Positions 51,781-61,969 of a stretch of DNA of 64,000 bases are shown piece after piece. Location of the stretch: contig CANKXO010000002.1 of NCBI GenBank assembly GCA_947487765.1, positions 186,001 through 250,000 on the forward strand. Direction: 5' to 3'. The position numbers and the translations under genes were made by a program. The stretch's first letter is position 1. Every line of letters begins with the position of its first letter. Below the pieces are notes generated by a model. The model did not search any database and was not told the DNA's origin. It was given only the letters and a program-made list of their open reading frames with translations. Source of the DNA: an uncultured Pseudomonadales bacterium (GTDB lineage Bacteria; Pseudomonadota; Gammaproteobacteria; Pseudomonadales; Cellvibrionaceae).

Positions 51781-52095
51781 ATGTCTAATAAACTAATATT
51801 TTTAGTCGGCATAGCATTAGGACTGATAATGTTAGCCACGTTAGCGACAATAATTTATACCGCTATAGATCATAACCTTAAACTAATATTCTTTATTTTT
51901 ATTCTAACTTTATTTTTGATTGCACAACTGTATACTTATAAATGCTCAACCGTCGACAGTAAGGCTAGTCATTCTAAATCGACACATCAATTAAGTGCCT
52001 TACAGAATTTTAGAAAATTCAGCTTATTATTTTCCGGTGTTTTTGCACCAGTTATATTGAGTATAGCTATCTATATATTATGGGTTAAAATATAA
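51781..52095 (+). CDS. Small integral membrane protein
   Basis: 104 residues with three hydrophobic helices: IFLVGIALGLIMLATLATIIY, LIFFIFILTLFLIAQLY and a final LLFSGVFAPVILSIAIYILW. The loop between helices two and three is polar with Ser/His (SKASHSKSTHQ). No family recognised. It follows ackA in the same direction after 52 bases, with no strong ribosome site. Confidence 0.5.
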   Translation: MSNKLIFLVGIALGLIMLATLATIIYTAIDHNLKLIFFIFILTLFLIAQLYTYKCSTVDSKASHSKSTHQLSALQNFRKFSLLFSGVFAPVILSIAIYILWVKI

Positions 52096-52292
52096 AAACG
52101 GTAATACAACCTTTAAAACTTACCCATTAATTATTTTATAGATTTTTTGATAATTCCTCAGCCCATCCCTAGAATTAGGGATTTAATAAATAGCCATACT
52201 CTATACACTAGCTTTACTTTCTTTACATTATTATTCGAATAGCTTATTCATATTTTTATATAGGCTATCAATTACGGAAGATAGGAGGCGTT

Positions 52293-53819
52293 ATGTGGCT
52301 AAATAATATCAAAACCTCTACTCTACTTTTTTTTACTTTCCCTGTTAAAAAACTTCGTATTCTCCGGTTTTTATTACCCATTTGTTTTGCCCTTTTTACG
52401 TCAGCTTGTACAGTTTCCCCTCTGGATGGAAGAGCTCTAAGCAATACTGACGCTAGCGTGCCAGTGCTCGGCTTTTGGGCACAACCTTCAACGCCACTTT
52501 ACATCGTCGCAAGCTCTAATCCTGAAGGGCCTTGGACAATATTAAAAACCGTAACATCTGAAACATCCCCAAGATACTATGGAGGAAGAAGGCTTTACGC
52601 TTTTAGTACCCGAATTAGAATACCAACAGGCTTATGGCAAGTACCACCAAGTGACTGCGCCAGTCATGAAACGTACATCGGCATTAGTACAGTATCCACT
52701 ACACCTGCGCCAGGTTTAATTTCTCTTGAAGAGGAATCCCTTTCCGGTGTTAACCCTTTTGTTTGCCTCGAAGATAATGGTTACGATGCATCCAAATGTG
52801 CAGGGCGCCGCAGCCCATTAACACGCCTTTTAGTCGATAGTCAGATTACCCGGCATGAAGGTGATGTCGTTATTCGCAATGAAGCTGATTACAACCTGCA
52901 CCGCTGTCACGACACGGTGGATGGTAACCTTCGAGTCGAAAATACTATCGGAGAAATTACGCTACCCGAGCTAAGAAATGTAACAGGTGATGTTGAGCTT
53001 GAGCACCCAGTAGAGATGGATCCAGCAGGCCCGCATAGAGGCATCGCTGTGCCACGCCACTTACCACAACTTGCTCACATTGAAGGAAACTTGCATGCTA
53101 TTGCCCGAGGTGAACCATCTCCAGGACCTGGTTTCCCCCTATACTCTCAACGCCGCATGGAGCTAGACATTCCACTGCTCCGACGAGTTGGAGGTGATGT
53201 TGAACTCTTAAATATAGGCCCTAATGGGGAAAGAGTTACCAATGGATACTTCTATGGTTTAGATGAACTGACATATATAGGAGGAAATGTACAAATCTCA
53301 AATCATCCTGATCGATATTTCGGGATATTAAATAATGTTCGTCGAATCGATGGCACTCTTTACTTTGGTGGAGGTAAACCTAATGGAACAATTTTACAAA
53401 AGCTCCAGACAATCGGTGGCGACCTTGAGATACCAGCAACACGTATTAAGCCTGAAGTCTTAACCAATCTAAAAACTATCGAAGGCGATGCCCGTCTATC
53501 TTTTCGGTGGGTGAGAGGTGGAACAGGGTCTGAACGGAACCTTGAATCTCTTGAACGGGTCGGAGGTCTTCTGCAACTTATCGGCTCATCTAGAAATACT
53601 TTTGCCTTAGGTGCATTTCCAGTTTCAGTCGGTAGCCTCATTGTTGAAAATAATAATGACCTTGTCGATATTCTACCTGGCGAAGTAGAGGTTCGTGGTG
53701 CCGGCGAAGTAGATTTCCTCAATAACCCTCGGCTTTGTAATAGCCGTATCCAGACATTCCTGAATGCCTTAATTGGCTGGACAGGAACCTCCGCGGTACT
53801 CAATAACGGCGATTGTTAG
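52293..53819 (+). CDS. Large lipoprotein with Receptor-L-like repeats
   Basis: 508 residues. A long N-region precedes the lipobox FTSAC (Cys about residue 39; the start may be later, but GGAGG at 52285-52289 supports this one). After a 160-residue front domain with several Cys come repeats of the form V.G(D/N)V.L....L..L..I (GDVELEHP, HIEGNLHA, VGGDVELLNI, YIGGNVQISN, IGGDLEIPA, IEGDARLSF, VGGLLQLIG), ending in a C-terminal segment with a Cys pair (RLCNSR, NNGDC). This is the Receptor-L/leucine-rich-like beta-helix pattern. Likely an outer-membrane-anchored surface protein; ligand unknown. Confidence 0.7.
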   Translation: MWLNNIKTSTLLFFTFPVKKLRILRFLLPICFALFTSACTVSPLDGRALSNTDASVPVLGFWAQPSTPLYIVASSNPEGPWTILKTVTSETSPRYYGGRRLYAFSTRIRIPTGLWQVPPSDCASHETYIGISTVSTTPAPGLISLEEESLSGVNPFVCLEDNGYDASKCAGRRSPLTRLLVDSQITRHEGDVVIRNEADYNLHRCHDTVDGNLRVENTIGEITLPELRNVTGDVELEHPVEMDPAGPHRGIAVPRHLPQLAHIEGNLHAIARGEPSPGPGFPLYSQRRMELDIPLLRRVGGDVELLNIGPNGERVTNGYFYGLDELTYIGGNVQISNHPDRYFGILNNVRRIDGTLYFGGGKPNGTILQKLQTIGGDLEIPATRIKPEVLTNLKTIEGDARLSFRWVRGGTGSERNLESLERVGGLLQLIGSSRNTFALGAFPVSVGSLIVENNNDLVDILPGEVEVRGAGEVDFLNNPRLCNSRIQTFLNALIGWTGTSAVLNNGDC

Positions 53820-53907
53820 TCATATATAAAACTGAGAAGCCATTCGAGTAAGGATGACTCCTCACTCAACCTCTGTCTTAACTCACTATAAAATTCAAAA
53901 TTAATGT

Positions 53908-53940
53908 TTGACAAAACATTTAACCAAATGGTTAAATGTT
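53908..53940 (+). promoter_or_regulatory. ArsR operator overlapping its promoter
   Basis: Perfect palindrome AACATTTAACCA / TGGTTAAATGTT (53915-53926, 53929-53940) directly after a consensus -35 TTGACA (53908-53913); TTAAAT at 53932-53937 fits a -10. The predicted transcript start falls at about 53944, adjacent to the ATG at 53945. Confidence 0.78.
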
Positions 53941-53944
53941 AGAT

Positions 53945-54331
53945 ATGAATACGAATGATCAACAATTAGACAGCATCTTTCAGGCACTTTCGGATACTAC
54001 GCGCAGGAATATTTTAATGCGCGTACGCAACAGTGATGAAACCGTTTCTGACCTAACTGCTCATTACAATATGAGCATGCCTGCTATTACCAAGCACCTT
54101 AATGTACTAGAACAAGCAGGGTTAATTATTCGACGGAAAGAAGGTCGTAAACGGCTCTGTCGAGCAGAACCTAAAAACCTGACAAGCGCTATGGAATGGC
54201 TTGAGTACTATCAAGAATTTTGGAATGAACAGCTGGAAAACCTTAAACAGTTTGTTGAAAAAAGTGTTGATCGAAATACAACACTCTCCCCTTCTCATAA
54301 AAATATTGGTAAAGGAGATAAACATGAGTAA
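53945..54331 (+). CDS. ArsR-family repressor
   Basis: 128 residues from the ATG at 53945; the ATG at 53936 lies in the operator. HTH: LDSIFQALSDTTRRNILMRV, LTAHYNMSMPAITKHLNVLEQAGLI. The tail is basic, without the metal-binding Cys motif, as in the SRPBCC-linked branch of the family. It overlaps the next SRPBCC gene by eight bases. The mRNA may be leaderless, since the promoter positions put transcription start next to the ATG. Confidence 0.9.
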   Translation: MNTNDQQLDSIFQALSDTTRRNILMRVRNSDETVSDLTAHYNMSMPAITKHLNVLEQAGLIIRRKEGRKRLCRAEPKNLTSAMEWLEYYQEFWNEQLENLKQFVEKSVDRNTTLSPSHKNIGKGDKHE

Positions 54332-54788
54332 CTCACCCATAGAATTATCTATCAATAAGGAAATAGCGGCTCCTGTCGAAGCGGTTTTTCAAGCATGGAC
54401 GCAACCAGAGTTAATGAAACAATGGTTTGCACCAGGAGCAATGACAGTTCCCAATGCAGAAGTTGATTTAACTGTAGGTGGTAACTATTTAGTCCATATG
54501 CATGATGCAGAAGAGAACTCTGATCATATTGTTTCAGGCACTTATGAAGAAATTATTCCCAACGAAAAAATCGTTTTTAACTGGATGTGGAAAGACGGCG
54601 TAGATAGAACGCAAGTCATCATCGAGCTTCAAGCAAAGGGAGAGAACCATACTCTGCTGACTCTAACCCATAGAGGCTTTAGCCAACAAGAGTTTGCTGA
54701 TAAACACACGATGGGCTGGCATGGTTGCCTAGCAAGCTTGGAAAGTCATTTAATTCCAATGGCCAATGCAGAAAAATCCATCGCCTAG
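54324..54788 (+). CDS. SRPBCC (AHSA1-like) protein 1
   Basis: 154 residues. The ATG at 54324 overlaps the arsR end, with GGAG six bases upstream. AHSA1 signature: INKEIAAPVEAVFQAWTQPELMKQWFAPG, GGNYLVHMHDAE, DHIVSGTYEEIIPNEKIVFNWMW and HTMGWHGCLASLESHL. These bind hydrophobic ligands; pairing with ArsR is widespread in bacteria. First of two SRPBCC genes in the operon. Confidence 0.9.
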   Translation: MSNSPIELSINKEIAAPVEAVFQAWTQPELMKQWFAPGAMTVPNAEVDLTVGGNYLVHMHDAEENSDHIVSGTYEEIIPNEKIVFNWMWKDGVDRTQVIIELQAKGENHTLLTLTHRGFSQQEFADKHTMGWHGCLASLESHLIPMANAEKSIA

Positions 54789-54841
54789 TGGGGCTATATC
54801 GAAAAGTTATTTCGGAAATAACCCTATCAAAGGAGTCGTTT

Positions 54842-55309
54842 ATGAATATATTAATAGATACCACTCACTTTACTTGCGAAGCCGATATTAAGGCAAAACC
54901 CAACGATGTTTTTCTAGCGTTAACAAAAAATATTAACCAATGGTGGACAACATCTGCCGATGAGGCCGCTGTAGTCGAGACTAAAGCCAATTTTCGATTT
55001 GGTGAAACCTACAATACTATGTTGGTTAAAAAGCTCGTCGAAAACCAACTGATTGTTTGGGAATGTGTAGATCAATATCACGCTGATGAAAGAATGTCAG
55101 TAAAAGATGAATGGGTTGGTACACTCTTAATATGGGAAATAAGCCCTATAGAAAAAGGAGCTCACGTCAAATTTACTCATCAAGGCTTAACGCCTTCTCT
55201 CCAATGTTACGAGCTTTGTAATAATGGGTGGAATCATTTTATTGCTAGCAGCCTTGTTTCTTATTTAGAAACAGGCACTGGCCAACCGTTTATTGACTCG
55301 AAGAATTAA
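54842..55309 (+). CDS. SRPBCC (AHSA1-like) protein 2
   Basis: 155 residues from the ATG at 54842, with AGGAG upstream. CEADIKAKPNDVFLALTKNINQWWTTSA, FRFGETYNTMLVKKL, VWECVDQYH and NNGWNHFIASSLVSYLETG mark the same fold, in a diverged branch. Cotranscribed with the ArsR and first SRPBCC genes (spacing about 50 bases). Confidence 0.87.
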   Translation: MNILIDTTHFTCEADIKAKPNDVFLALTKNINQWWTTSADEAAVVETKANFRFGETYNTMLVKKLVENQLIVWECVDQYHADERMSVKDEWVGTLLIWEISPIEKGAHVKFTHQGLTPSLQCYELCNNGWNHFIASSLVSYLETGTGQPFIDSKN

Positions 55310-55342
55310 TATCAGTTTCGAAAGTACAGAAGGAATATTGTT

Positions 55343-55974
55343 ATGTATCAGATTCATGCTTTAAGTATTTCTTCAAATACAACCAAAACAGTGTATGTCG
55401 CTGAAGCTCTAGGTATTCAATATGAATATATTTCAATGGATATTACCAAAGGTAACATAAAACCCCGGAGCACTTTAAACGCCACCCACTAGGCAAGCTG
55501 CCAACATTAACTCATGACCAGGAAACACTATTCGAATCGAATGCTATTTGTTGTTATCTGGCTAATGTAGGAAACTCCAACCTTTACCTTAGTGGTAATA
55601 AACTGTACCGCGCCCGTATTAATCAATGGATTCATTTTTTTACCAATCATTTAGGGCGTTGGTTGAATACCTATGCTTTTGAAAAAGTGGCAAAAGTTAA
55701 ATACGGCCTAGGCACACCGAATAAAACAGCAGAAGAAGAAGCATTGGGCTTTATTAACGAACAACTTCCCTGCATCAATGATCAGTTAAGTCACAATCGC
55801 TATTTAACCGGTACCGACATTACTATTGCTGATTACATTGCTTTTGCTTATTTTGAAAATGCTGAACTTGCAGACTTTTCTTTAAGTGACTTTGATAAAG
55901 TTTCACAGTGGTATCAGCAATTAAAGAACAGCCGTGTTATTCATCTAGCCCATCATAAATTAGAGAAAAGATAG
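55343..55974 (+). pseudogene. Glutathione S-transferase, frameshifted
   Basis: From ATG 55343 one frame encodes ISSNTTKTVYVAEALGIQYEYI up to a TAG at about 55490; from about 55456 a second frame continues as KRHPLGKLPTLTHDQ, LFESNAICCYLANVG and the C-terminal helical domain (LSHNRYLTGTDITIADYIAF). One base lost near 55453-55457 joins the halves into a standard 210-residue GST, with ESNAI and the thioredoxin-fold cis-Pro (LPTL). Either recent inactivation or a sequence error. Fourth gene of the ArsR operon. Confidence 0.75.
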
Positions 55975-56182
55975 ATCACAAATAGAAATAGTTGCCGTAC
56001 TGGCTAGGGTTATACCTACAATGTTTAATGGGTATAACTTTATCCATAAATGGCTGTTGCAGGTATTGTTTTTCTCTACACCTGCCCCCATTCTACGCTC
56101 TACTGGCAATAGCGTGACTCAACGCTAATCATTCCACTAAAAGACTCTGTCTTACATTGATCGTCCAAGGATCTGACCAAAT

Positions 56183-57109
56183 ATGACGTCTGCAATATCC
56201 GTAAAGAATCTAAATAAAGTTTATGATTCTGGTTTCCAAGCATTAAATAATATTAACCTCGATATTCAACGAGGAGAGATTATCGCTTTACTAGGCCCCA
56301 ATGGCGCAGGTAAAACGACGCTCATATCCGTGATATGTGGCATTGTTAATCCATCTTCCGGTCAGATCTTAGTCGACGGCGATGATATTCAAACTGAGTA
56401 TCGTCAAACACGATCCAAAATAGGGTTGGTTCCCCAAGAGCTGACAACGGATGCATTTGAAACAGTGTGGAACACAGTTAACTTCAGTCGTGGTTTATTT
56501 GGCAAAGCATCGAACCCCGTCCTCATTGAGCAAATATTAAAAGATCTATCCTTATGGGATAAAAAAGATAATATGATCATGACCTTATCCGGGGGTATGA
56601 AACGGCGAGTATTGATTGCTAAAGCTTTATCCCACGAACCCGAGATACTTTTTCTCGATGAGCCAACAGCGGGGGTTGACGTTGAATTACGCAAGGATAT
56701 GTGGATCGTTATCAATAAACTTCGACAATCGGGGGTCACCATTATTCTGACCACCCACTATATCGAAGAAGCTGAAGAAATTGCTGACCGAATTGGCGTC
56801 ATCAATAAAGGAGAAATTGTGCTTGTTGAGGGCAAAGATGAACTCATGCATAAGCTAGGTAAAAAGCAGGTTATTTTACAACTAAGGCAAGATATACCGG
56901 CCATTCCTGAACCATTGCAACATTACGACTTAAGCCTGTCTGACGATGGCTCTGAACTCACCTATACGTTTGATACTGAAGGAGAGCATTTAGGAATCAC
57001 CGCCCTTATGGATGACCTCAGTGATAATAATATTCGATTTAAAGATATCAATACCAAAAAAAGCTCTCTGGAAGAAATATTTGTGCAATTAGTGAGGGAA
57101 AGCGAATGA
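56183..57109 (+). CDS. yadG: ABC transporter ATP-binding protein (YadG-like)
   Basis: 308 residues. Walker [12 protein letters not shown]-loop IGLVPQE, signature LSGGMKRR, Walker [13 protein letters not shown] and H-loop [14 protein letters not shown], plus a 75-residue C-terminal domain. It overlaps the permease gene by four bases (ATGA). Together they form an ABC-2-type exporter at the inner membrane; substrate unknown. Confidence 0.92.
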   Translation: MTSAISVKNLNKVYDSGFQALNNINLDIQRGEIIALLGPNGAGKTTLISVICGIVNPSSGQILVDGDDIQTEYRQTRSKIGLVPQELTTDAFETVWNTVNFSRGLFGKASNPVLIEQILKDLSLWDKKDNMIMTLSGGMKRRVLIAKALSHEPEILFLDEPTAGVDVELRKDMWIVINKLRQSGVTIILTTHYIEEAEEIADRIGVINKGEIVLVEGKDELMHKLGKKQVILQLRQDIPAIPEPLQHYDLSLSDDGSELTYTFDTEGEHLGITALMDDLSDNNIRFKDINTKKSSLEEIFVQLVRESE

Positions 57110-57867
57110 ATTTTTATGCAGTAAAAGCCATTTATAAATTTGAAATGGCACGTACCTGGAGAACATTATTGCAAAGCATCGTGTCTCCTATTATCTCAAC
57201 ATCGCTTTACTTTATTGTGTTTGGCTCTGCTATCGGTTCACGGATAGAGCAAGTCGATGGCATACCTTACGGTGCCTTTATTGTTCCTGGATTATTAATG
57301 CTTTCACTATTGACTCAAAGTGTAGCCAATGCTTCCTTTGGTATTTATTTCCCGAAATTTACAGGTACCATCTATGAGCTATTATCAGCTCCAGTGTCGA
57401 TGAAAGAAGTTGTATTAGGTTATGTCGGCGCTGCGGCCTCAAAGTCTTTTATTCTTGGGGTGATTATTCTTATCACTGCGAATTTTTTTGTTCCACTCCA
57501 AATTGCTCATCCATTTGTGATGGTATTTTTCTTAATCCTTACCTGTATTACGTTTAGTTTATTAGGTTTTATTATTGGTATATGGGCAGATAATTTTGAG
57601 AAGTTACAACTTATTCCTTTATTAATTATTACCCCACTCGTATTTTTAGGTGGCAGCTTTTATTCCGCCGATATGTTGCCGCCCTTTTGGGAAAAAGTGA
57701 CCTTCTTTAATCCTGTCTTATATCTTATTAGTGGTTTCCGCTGGAGCTTTTATGAAATTTCCGATGTTGATATATGGGTTAGTATCGCTATGATTTTAGT
57801 CTTCTTAGCGATTACTTTGTTTGTGGTATGGAGAATTTTTAAAACTGGTTATCAACTGAGAAAATAA
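57106..57867 (+). CDS. yadH: ABC-2 type permease (YadH-like)
   Basis: 253 residues, about six transmembrane helices. [51 protein letters not shown] and [32 protein letters not shown] match YadH. Partner of the ATP-binding protein upstream. Confidence 0.9.
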   Translation: MNFYAVKAIYKFEMARTWRTLLQSIVSPIISTSLYFIVFGSAIGSRIEQVDGIPYGAFIVPGLLMLSLLTQSVANASFGIYFPKFTGTIYELLSAPVSMKEVVLGYVGAAASKSFILGVIILITANFFVPLQIAHPFVMVFFLILTCITFSLLGFIIGIWADNFEKLQLIPLLIITPLVFLGGSFYSADMLPPFWEKVTFFNPVLYLISGFRWSFYEISDVDIWVSIAMILVFLAITLFVVWRIFKTGYQLRK

Positions 57868-57915
57868 GCAGAATGATTTTAGAGTTGATAATCTAATATT
57901 TTAAAGAATGCAAAT

Positions 57916-57953
57916 AAATAAACAGAGGCGTTATTTTTCGTCTCTGTTTATTT
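57916..57953. terminator. Bidirectional terminator
   Basis: AAATAAACAGAG / CTCTGTTTATTT, 12-bp stem with one further near-pair and a 14-base loop including ATTTTT. Between convergent yadH and xthA. Confidence 0.75.
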
Positions 57954-57980
57954 AAGCAACAACTAAATAGCTTTCTTCGC

Positions 57981-58745
57981 TTATAGTTTTATATCAATGG
58001 AAACAGGACAATGATCGGAGCCCAACACATCATTGTGAATATTGGCATCATCAATAGTCTCTAATAAACCAGGAGAGGATAAGAAATAATCAATTCTCCA
58101 GCCAATATTTTTTTGTCGTGCGCCAGCACGATAACTCCACCAGCTATACTTGATTTCTTCAGGATTGATGTGGCGAAAAGTATCGACAAACCCCGCCGCA
58201 ATAAGATTATCCATGCCATCAATTTCTTCCTGCATATAACCTGCACTTTTATTGTAATTAGGTTTAGGGCGGGCAAGATCGATCTCTGTATGTGCAACGT
58301 TAAGATCACCACACACCAATACTGGCTTTGTTTCTTCAAGTACTTTGAGATATTTCAAAAATTCAATATCCCACTGTTGGCGATACCCTAAACGCTTGAG
58401 TTCACTACCAGAGTTTGGCGTATAGACTGTGACTAAAAAGAAATTATCATACTCCGCTGCAATCACTCGGCCTTCTTGATCATGCTCTTCGATACCTAAA
58501 CCATAAGACACACTTAAAGGCTTTTGACGGCTCAGAATAGCAGTACCCGAATAGCCCTTTTTAACTGCCGAATGCGTGTATAAATAGTAGCCACTAATAT
58601 CAGCCAGTGCCTCATCAACTTGATCGCACTGCGCTTTCGTTTCTTGTAAACACAAGATATCTGTCGCCAAAGCATCAAGTGAGCCCATAAAATCTTTTTT
58701 CATTACGGCTCTAATGCCGTTTACATTCCACGAAACCAGTCGCAT
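57981..58745 (-). CDS. xthA: Exodeoxyribonuclease III
   Basis: 254 residues from the ATG at 58745 ([13 protein letters not shown]), with GGAG upstream; a longer frame exists but adds no homology. The AP endonuclease motifs are complete: [45 protein letters not shown] and [11 protein letters not shown]. Acts in base-excision repair: cleaves at abasic sites and trims 3' ends. Confidence 0.93.
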   Translation of the reverse strand: MRLVSWNVNGIRAVMKKDFMGSLDALATDILCLQETKAQCDQVDEALADISGYYLYTHSAVKKGYSGTAILSRQKPLSVSYGLGIEEHDQEGRVIAAEYDNFFLVTVYTPNSGSELKRLGYRQQWDIEFLKYLKVLEETKPVLVCGDLNVAHTEIDLARPKPNYNKSAGYMQEEIDGMDNLIAAGFVDTFRHINPEEIKYSWWSYRAGARQKNIGWRIDYFLSSPGLLETIDDANIHNDVLGSDHCPVSIDIKL

Positions 58746-58920
58746 ACCAAGAAGCTCCATCAAATAAAGCGGCCATGTTATCAGATAATCTGGCAGATTC
58801 ACCCACTGTACATTCTCTATACAGATGTATCATGGAAAATATAGGCACTTTAGTGTTTAATGCCCACCCAGAAACACAATAGATCACTATTCATTCACTT
58901 ACATATTATCGAGAAACACT

Positions 58921-59541
58921 ATGTCTGATGTTCAACTCAGTACAACTGAAGAAAAAGCCTCCTACGGTATAGGCCTGCAAATGGGCGATCAATTGAAGAA
59001 TATGTTTGAAGGCTCTTCACTTCAAGCAGCACTAGCAGGCTTAAGCGATGCCTATAACGGCGCAGCTAGCCAAGTCGCTGAAGAGGACATCAATTCAGCG
59101 TTTATGGTTATCCAAGAACAGCTTAAGACCAAAGAAGCAGCTCAAGCCAAAGAACAAGCAGGTGCTGGAGAAGCATTTTTAGCAGAAAATGCCAAACGTG
59201 ATGAAATTCAAGTAACAGAATCTGGCTTACAGTACGAAATTATCACTGCAGGTGATGGAGAAAAGCCTAGCGCATCATCAACGGTTCGTACTCATTATCG
59301 CGGCACGACCATTGATGGCAATGAATTTGATAGTTCGTACAGCCGTAATGAGCCGACTGAATTTCCAGTTAATGGCGTTATCGCAGGTTGGACAGAAGCA
59401 CTTCAGTTAATGCCTGTTGGCAGCAAATGGAAGCTGTATATTCCTTATAACTTAGCCTACGGCGAGCGTGGTGCAGGCGGCGCTATCGGTCCTTATCAAG
59501 CATTAATCTTTGATATTGAGTTACTTGCTATCGTTAGCTAA
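58921..59541 (+). CDS. fklB: FKBP-type peptidyl-prolyl isomerase (FklB)
   Basis: 206 residues without signal peptide. The N-terminal dimerisation domain (EEKASYGIGLQMGDQL) precedes the FKBP domain: VRTHYRGTTIDGNEFDSSYSR, VIAGWTEALQLMPVGSKWKLYIPYNLAYGERG and ALIFDIELL. Cytoplasmic; aids folding of proline-containing proteins. Confidence 0.92.
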   Translation: MSDVQLSTTEEKASYGIGLQMGDQLKNMFEGSSLQAALAGLSDAYNGAASQVAEEDINSAFMVIQEQLKTKEAAQAKEQAGAGEAFLAENAKRDEIQVTESGLQYEIITAGDGEKPSASSTVRTHYRGTTIDGNEFDSSYSRNEPTEFPVNGVIAGWTEALQLMPVGSKWKLYIPYNLAYGERGAGGAIGPYQALIFDIELLAIVS

Positions 59542-59675
59542 TATTTCCCTATTTTATGGCTACCTTTCGGTGGTCATAAGACATGGGTAGAGGGCTATTA
59601 ATTACTTAATATTCATGGCTCTCTTTATCCGAATTTTTTCCTTATTCATCACCTACGTTTTTATAAAGGCAAATT

Positions 59676-60167
59676 ATGGAAATTACATCTGGCTGCGTTG
59701 CTAGCTTTCACTATCGCTTATTAGATGGTGATAAAGAGTTAGAAAGTTCTTATGATGACCAACCAATGGCTTATCTTCACGGTAAAAATAATATTATTAT
59801 CGGCTTAGAAGATGAAATGCTGGGCAAAGTTGCAGGCGATGAATTTACAGCAACAATCCCACCAGAAAAAGGCTATGGATTCCCTAGAGAGAACTCTGTA
59901 CAACGAGTACCAATTAAGCACCTTCATGATGCCAAAAAATTAAAAAATAAACTAAAACCGGGCATGTTAGTCCATGTCAATACTGACCAAGGCACAAAGC
60001 AATGCACCGTTGTTAAAGTCGGACGTTTTAATGTCGATGTCGATACCAACCACCCTCTCGCAGGCAAAGCATTGACCTTTGAAGTTAAAATTGAAAATGT
60101 AAGGTCAGCAACTGAAGAAGAAATAGCTCATGGACATGCACATGGTATTGGTGGACATAACCACTAA
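59676..60167 (+). CDS. slyD: SlyD-like FKBP isomerase with metal-binding tail
   Basis: 163 residues. ITSGCVASFHYRLLDGDKELES, PMAYLHGKNNIIIGLEDEMLG, ATIPPEKGYGFPRENSVQ and FEVKIENVRSATEEEIAHGHAH; the IF chaperone insert lies at about residues 70-125. The His-rich tail (HGHAHGIGGHNH) fits the nickel-binding end of SlyD. Follows fklB after 134 bases. Confidence 0.9.
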   Translation: MEITSGCVASFHYRLLDGDKELESSYDDQPMAYLHGKNNIIIGLEDEMLGKVAGDEFTATIPPEKGYGFPRENSVQRVPIKHLHDAKKLKNKLKPGMLVHVNTDQGTKQCTVVKVGRFNVDVDTNHPLAGKALTFEVKIENVRSATEEEIAHGHAHGIGGHNH

Positions 60168-60179
60168 CACATTGAATTA

Positions 60180-60203
60180 GGTTTGCACTTTGTCGCGCAA
60201 GCC
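60180..60203 (+). terminator. Terminator after slyD
   Basis: GGTTTGC / GCAAGCC (one G-U pair) with a 10-base loop, then TTTATT. Lies 12 bases past the slyD stop. Confidence 0.5.
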
Positions 60204-60211
60204 TTTATTCA

Positions 60212-61690
60212 TTAGCAGTGAGGTGATATTACTAACTGTAAAGTGGCATCTATACCTGGTTTGGTATCTTTTACACATGGGATTTCTATCAACCAATCTT
60301 TATCAAATGGCCCAACGAATACATCACTCATCCATTTATCGTCATTTTGCTGAGACCATTGGTATTTAAAAACAGCTTTGTTGCTTTCTAATTTGACTAA
60401 AAACTTCAGCTGGTCATTAAAAATATAATCGCCGTTATAGTAATCATCAAAAAAGTATCGGTTATTAACAACGTACTCTGGTGCCAGCAACCCAACATTA
60501 ATCGCAAATCCCATATACTTACTATCGCGAAATATTTGCCGCTTGGACAAGTATGAACTAAATAATCGAATGGGTTTATCGCCTCTTTCTAGCTCTTCAT
60601 GACTTTTATATATTGCCGAATCTTCTGCCACTGTTCGACGATACATATCCCAACGCGCATCGCGAACTTTTGTGACAACTTCTACATGATAGGCTGCACG
60701 AACGTTCTTGCCCTTCTTTTTCGCTAACTCGATCTTTCTTGGTAAAAACATATCCTTAACGACAAGGCTACCATTTACGCAGATATCACCAAAGAAAAAG
60801 CGAATCATATTTTGATAGCCTTCTTCTGAATTGACGATGCCATAATGGCCAGAATGGGCACGATGAACAAAAGCCCGTGGTGTCTTATTGACATAGGCAT
60901 TTTTCATTTTCACCAGCCCATCACTCATTGGGCCAACAAGACGTTTGGACATGCCTGCAACAGCCGTGTAATCCTTCGAATTGGTTCCTATCAAACTGAA
61001 GAAACGTTCCTCTGGAAATTTTCCATTGAGACTATTAACCGGTTTGCTCTTGGGGATTTTAAGATATTGTCGAATTCGGTCTACTTGAAAATTTTCGGTA
61101 TTATTTATTTTGATAAATTTTGGAATATTTCCAATCGCTCTGAAATCAATACCACTATGAGGGGTAGCGTAAGTAAACACCTTTTCAATCTCAACAGGGT
61201 TTGTTTCCTTAAAGCGTAAATTCTGCAACCAGCAGCGAACAACCAGACCGCCCATAGAATGAGCCACTAAATATACCTTGAAATCTTTTAATTTCTGCTT
61301 ATTTTTACCGCATAGAATACCGCGTATTTTCTGTAAATAAGCTCCCAAGCCTTCTGCATAAGTTTCCATTTCTGGCCGCTGCCCTGTGCCTAAGGCTTCT
61401 GATACAGGTTCATAGTAACGATATATCCATACTGACTTCATAGGCACATCGCTATTAAAGTCAAATTCGCTACCATCACTATACGCATCCCGATAATCAT
61501 AATCTTTCATCAACCGCACTAACGGGGACTCAAAAAAATGTTTTTTAATACCACCATCCCAACTTTGACGCAATTTAGTACTGCCCACATTAAAACCCAT
61601 ATAGGGGTCCGCCACCGTATCTTCTACCTCGCCTTGCGAGCCTGCATAACCACGCACATAGACAATAGGATAAAAAATTGATCTAGCCAT
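60212..61690 (-). CDS. Alpha/beta hydrolase with lipase-like catalytic triad
   Basis: 492 residues from the ATG at 61690 (AAGGAG six bases upstream). The triad can be read: Ser in LVAHSMGGLVV (about residue 147), Asp in PMSDGLVK and His in HSGHYGIVNS. The following ATPHSG and the front YVRGYAGSQG fit PGAP1/lipase-class hydrolases. The last about 180 residues (from GDICVNGSLVV) form a second, beta-rich domain of no recognised family, perhaps for substrate or surface binding. No signal peptide, so the location is unclear. Confidence 0.75.
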   Translation of the reverse strand: MARSIFYPIVYVRGYAGSQGEVEDTVADPYMGFNVGSTKLRQSWDGGIKKHFFESPLVRLMKDYDYRDAYSDGSEFDFNSDVPMKSVWIYRYYEPVSEALGTGQRPEMETYAEGLGAYLQKIRGILCGKNKQKLKDFKVYLVAHSMGGLVVRCWLQNLRFKETNPVEIEKVFTYATPHSGIDFRAIGNIPKFIKINNTENFQVDRIRQYLKIPKSKPVNSLNGKFPEERFFSLIGTNSKDYTAVAGMSKRLVGPMSDGLVKMKNAYVNKTPRAFVHRAHSGHYGIVNSEEGYQNMIRFFFGDICVNGSLVVKDMFLPRKIELAKKKGKNVRAAYHVEVVTKVRDARWDMYRRTVAEDSAIYKSHEELERGDKPIRLFSSYLSKRQIFRDSKYMGFAINVGLLAPEYVVNNRYFFDDYYNGDYIFNDQLKFLVKLESNKAVFKYQWSQQNDDKWMSDVFVGPFDKDWLIEIPCVKDTKPGIDATLQLVISPHC

Positions 61691-61969
61691 AACCAACTCC
61701 TTTTAAGGATTAATGTATACTCATCATAGACCAATAATTTTTAAGATGAAATATAATCATGCCACCCATAAAATAAATTCATTCACTATAGGAAAAATAT
61801 TTTTATAGTAATAATTCAACGACACAAATAGCCCCATCGATATAGTTTTGCAGTATACTTCTGGGAAATTATAAAAATAGAGATTGCTGTAATCACACCT
61901 GCGTTCTCGATAGATAGATAAATTAATCTATGTAAGTCGATCTATAAAATAATAATAGGTATCTCCACG

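Noticed and set aside
53845-53866. GAGTAAGGA / TCCTCACTC hairpin after the large lipoprotein
   Set aside because: Short stem with a mismatch and no T run; terminator role not supported.
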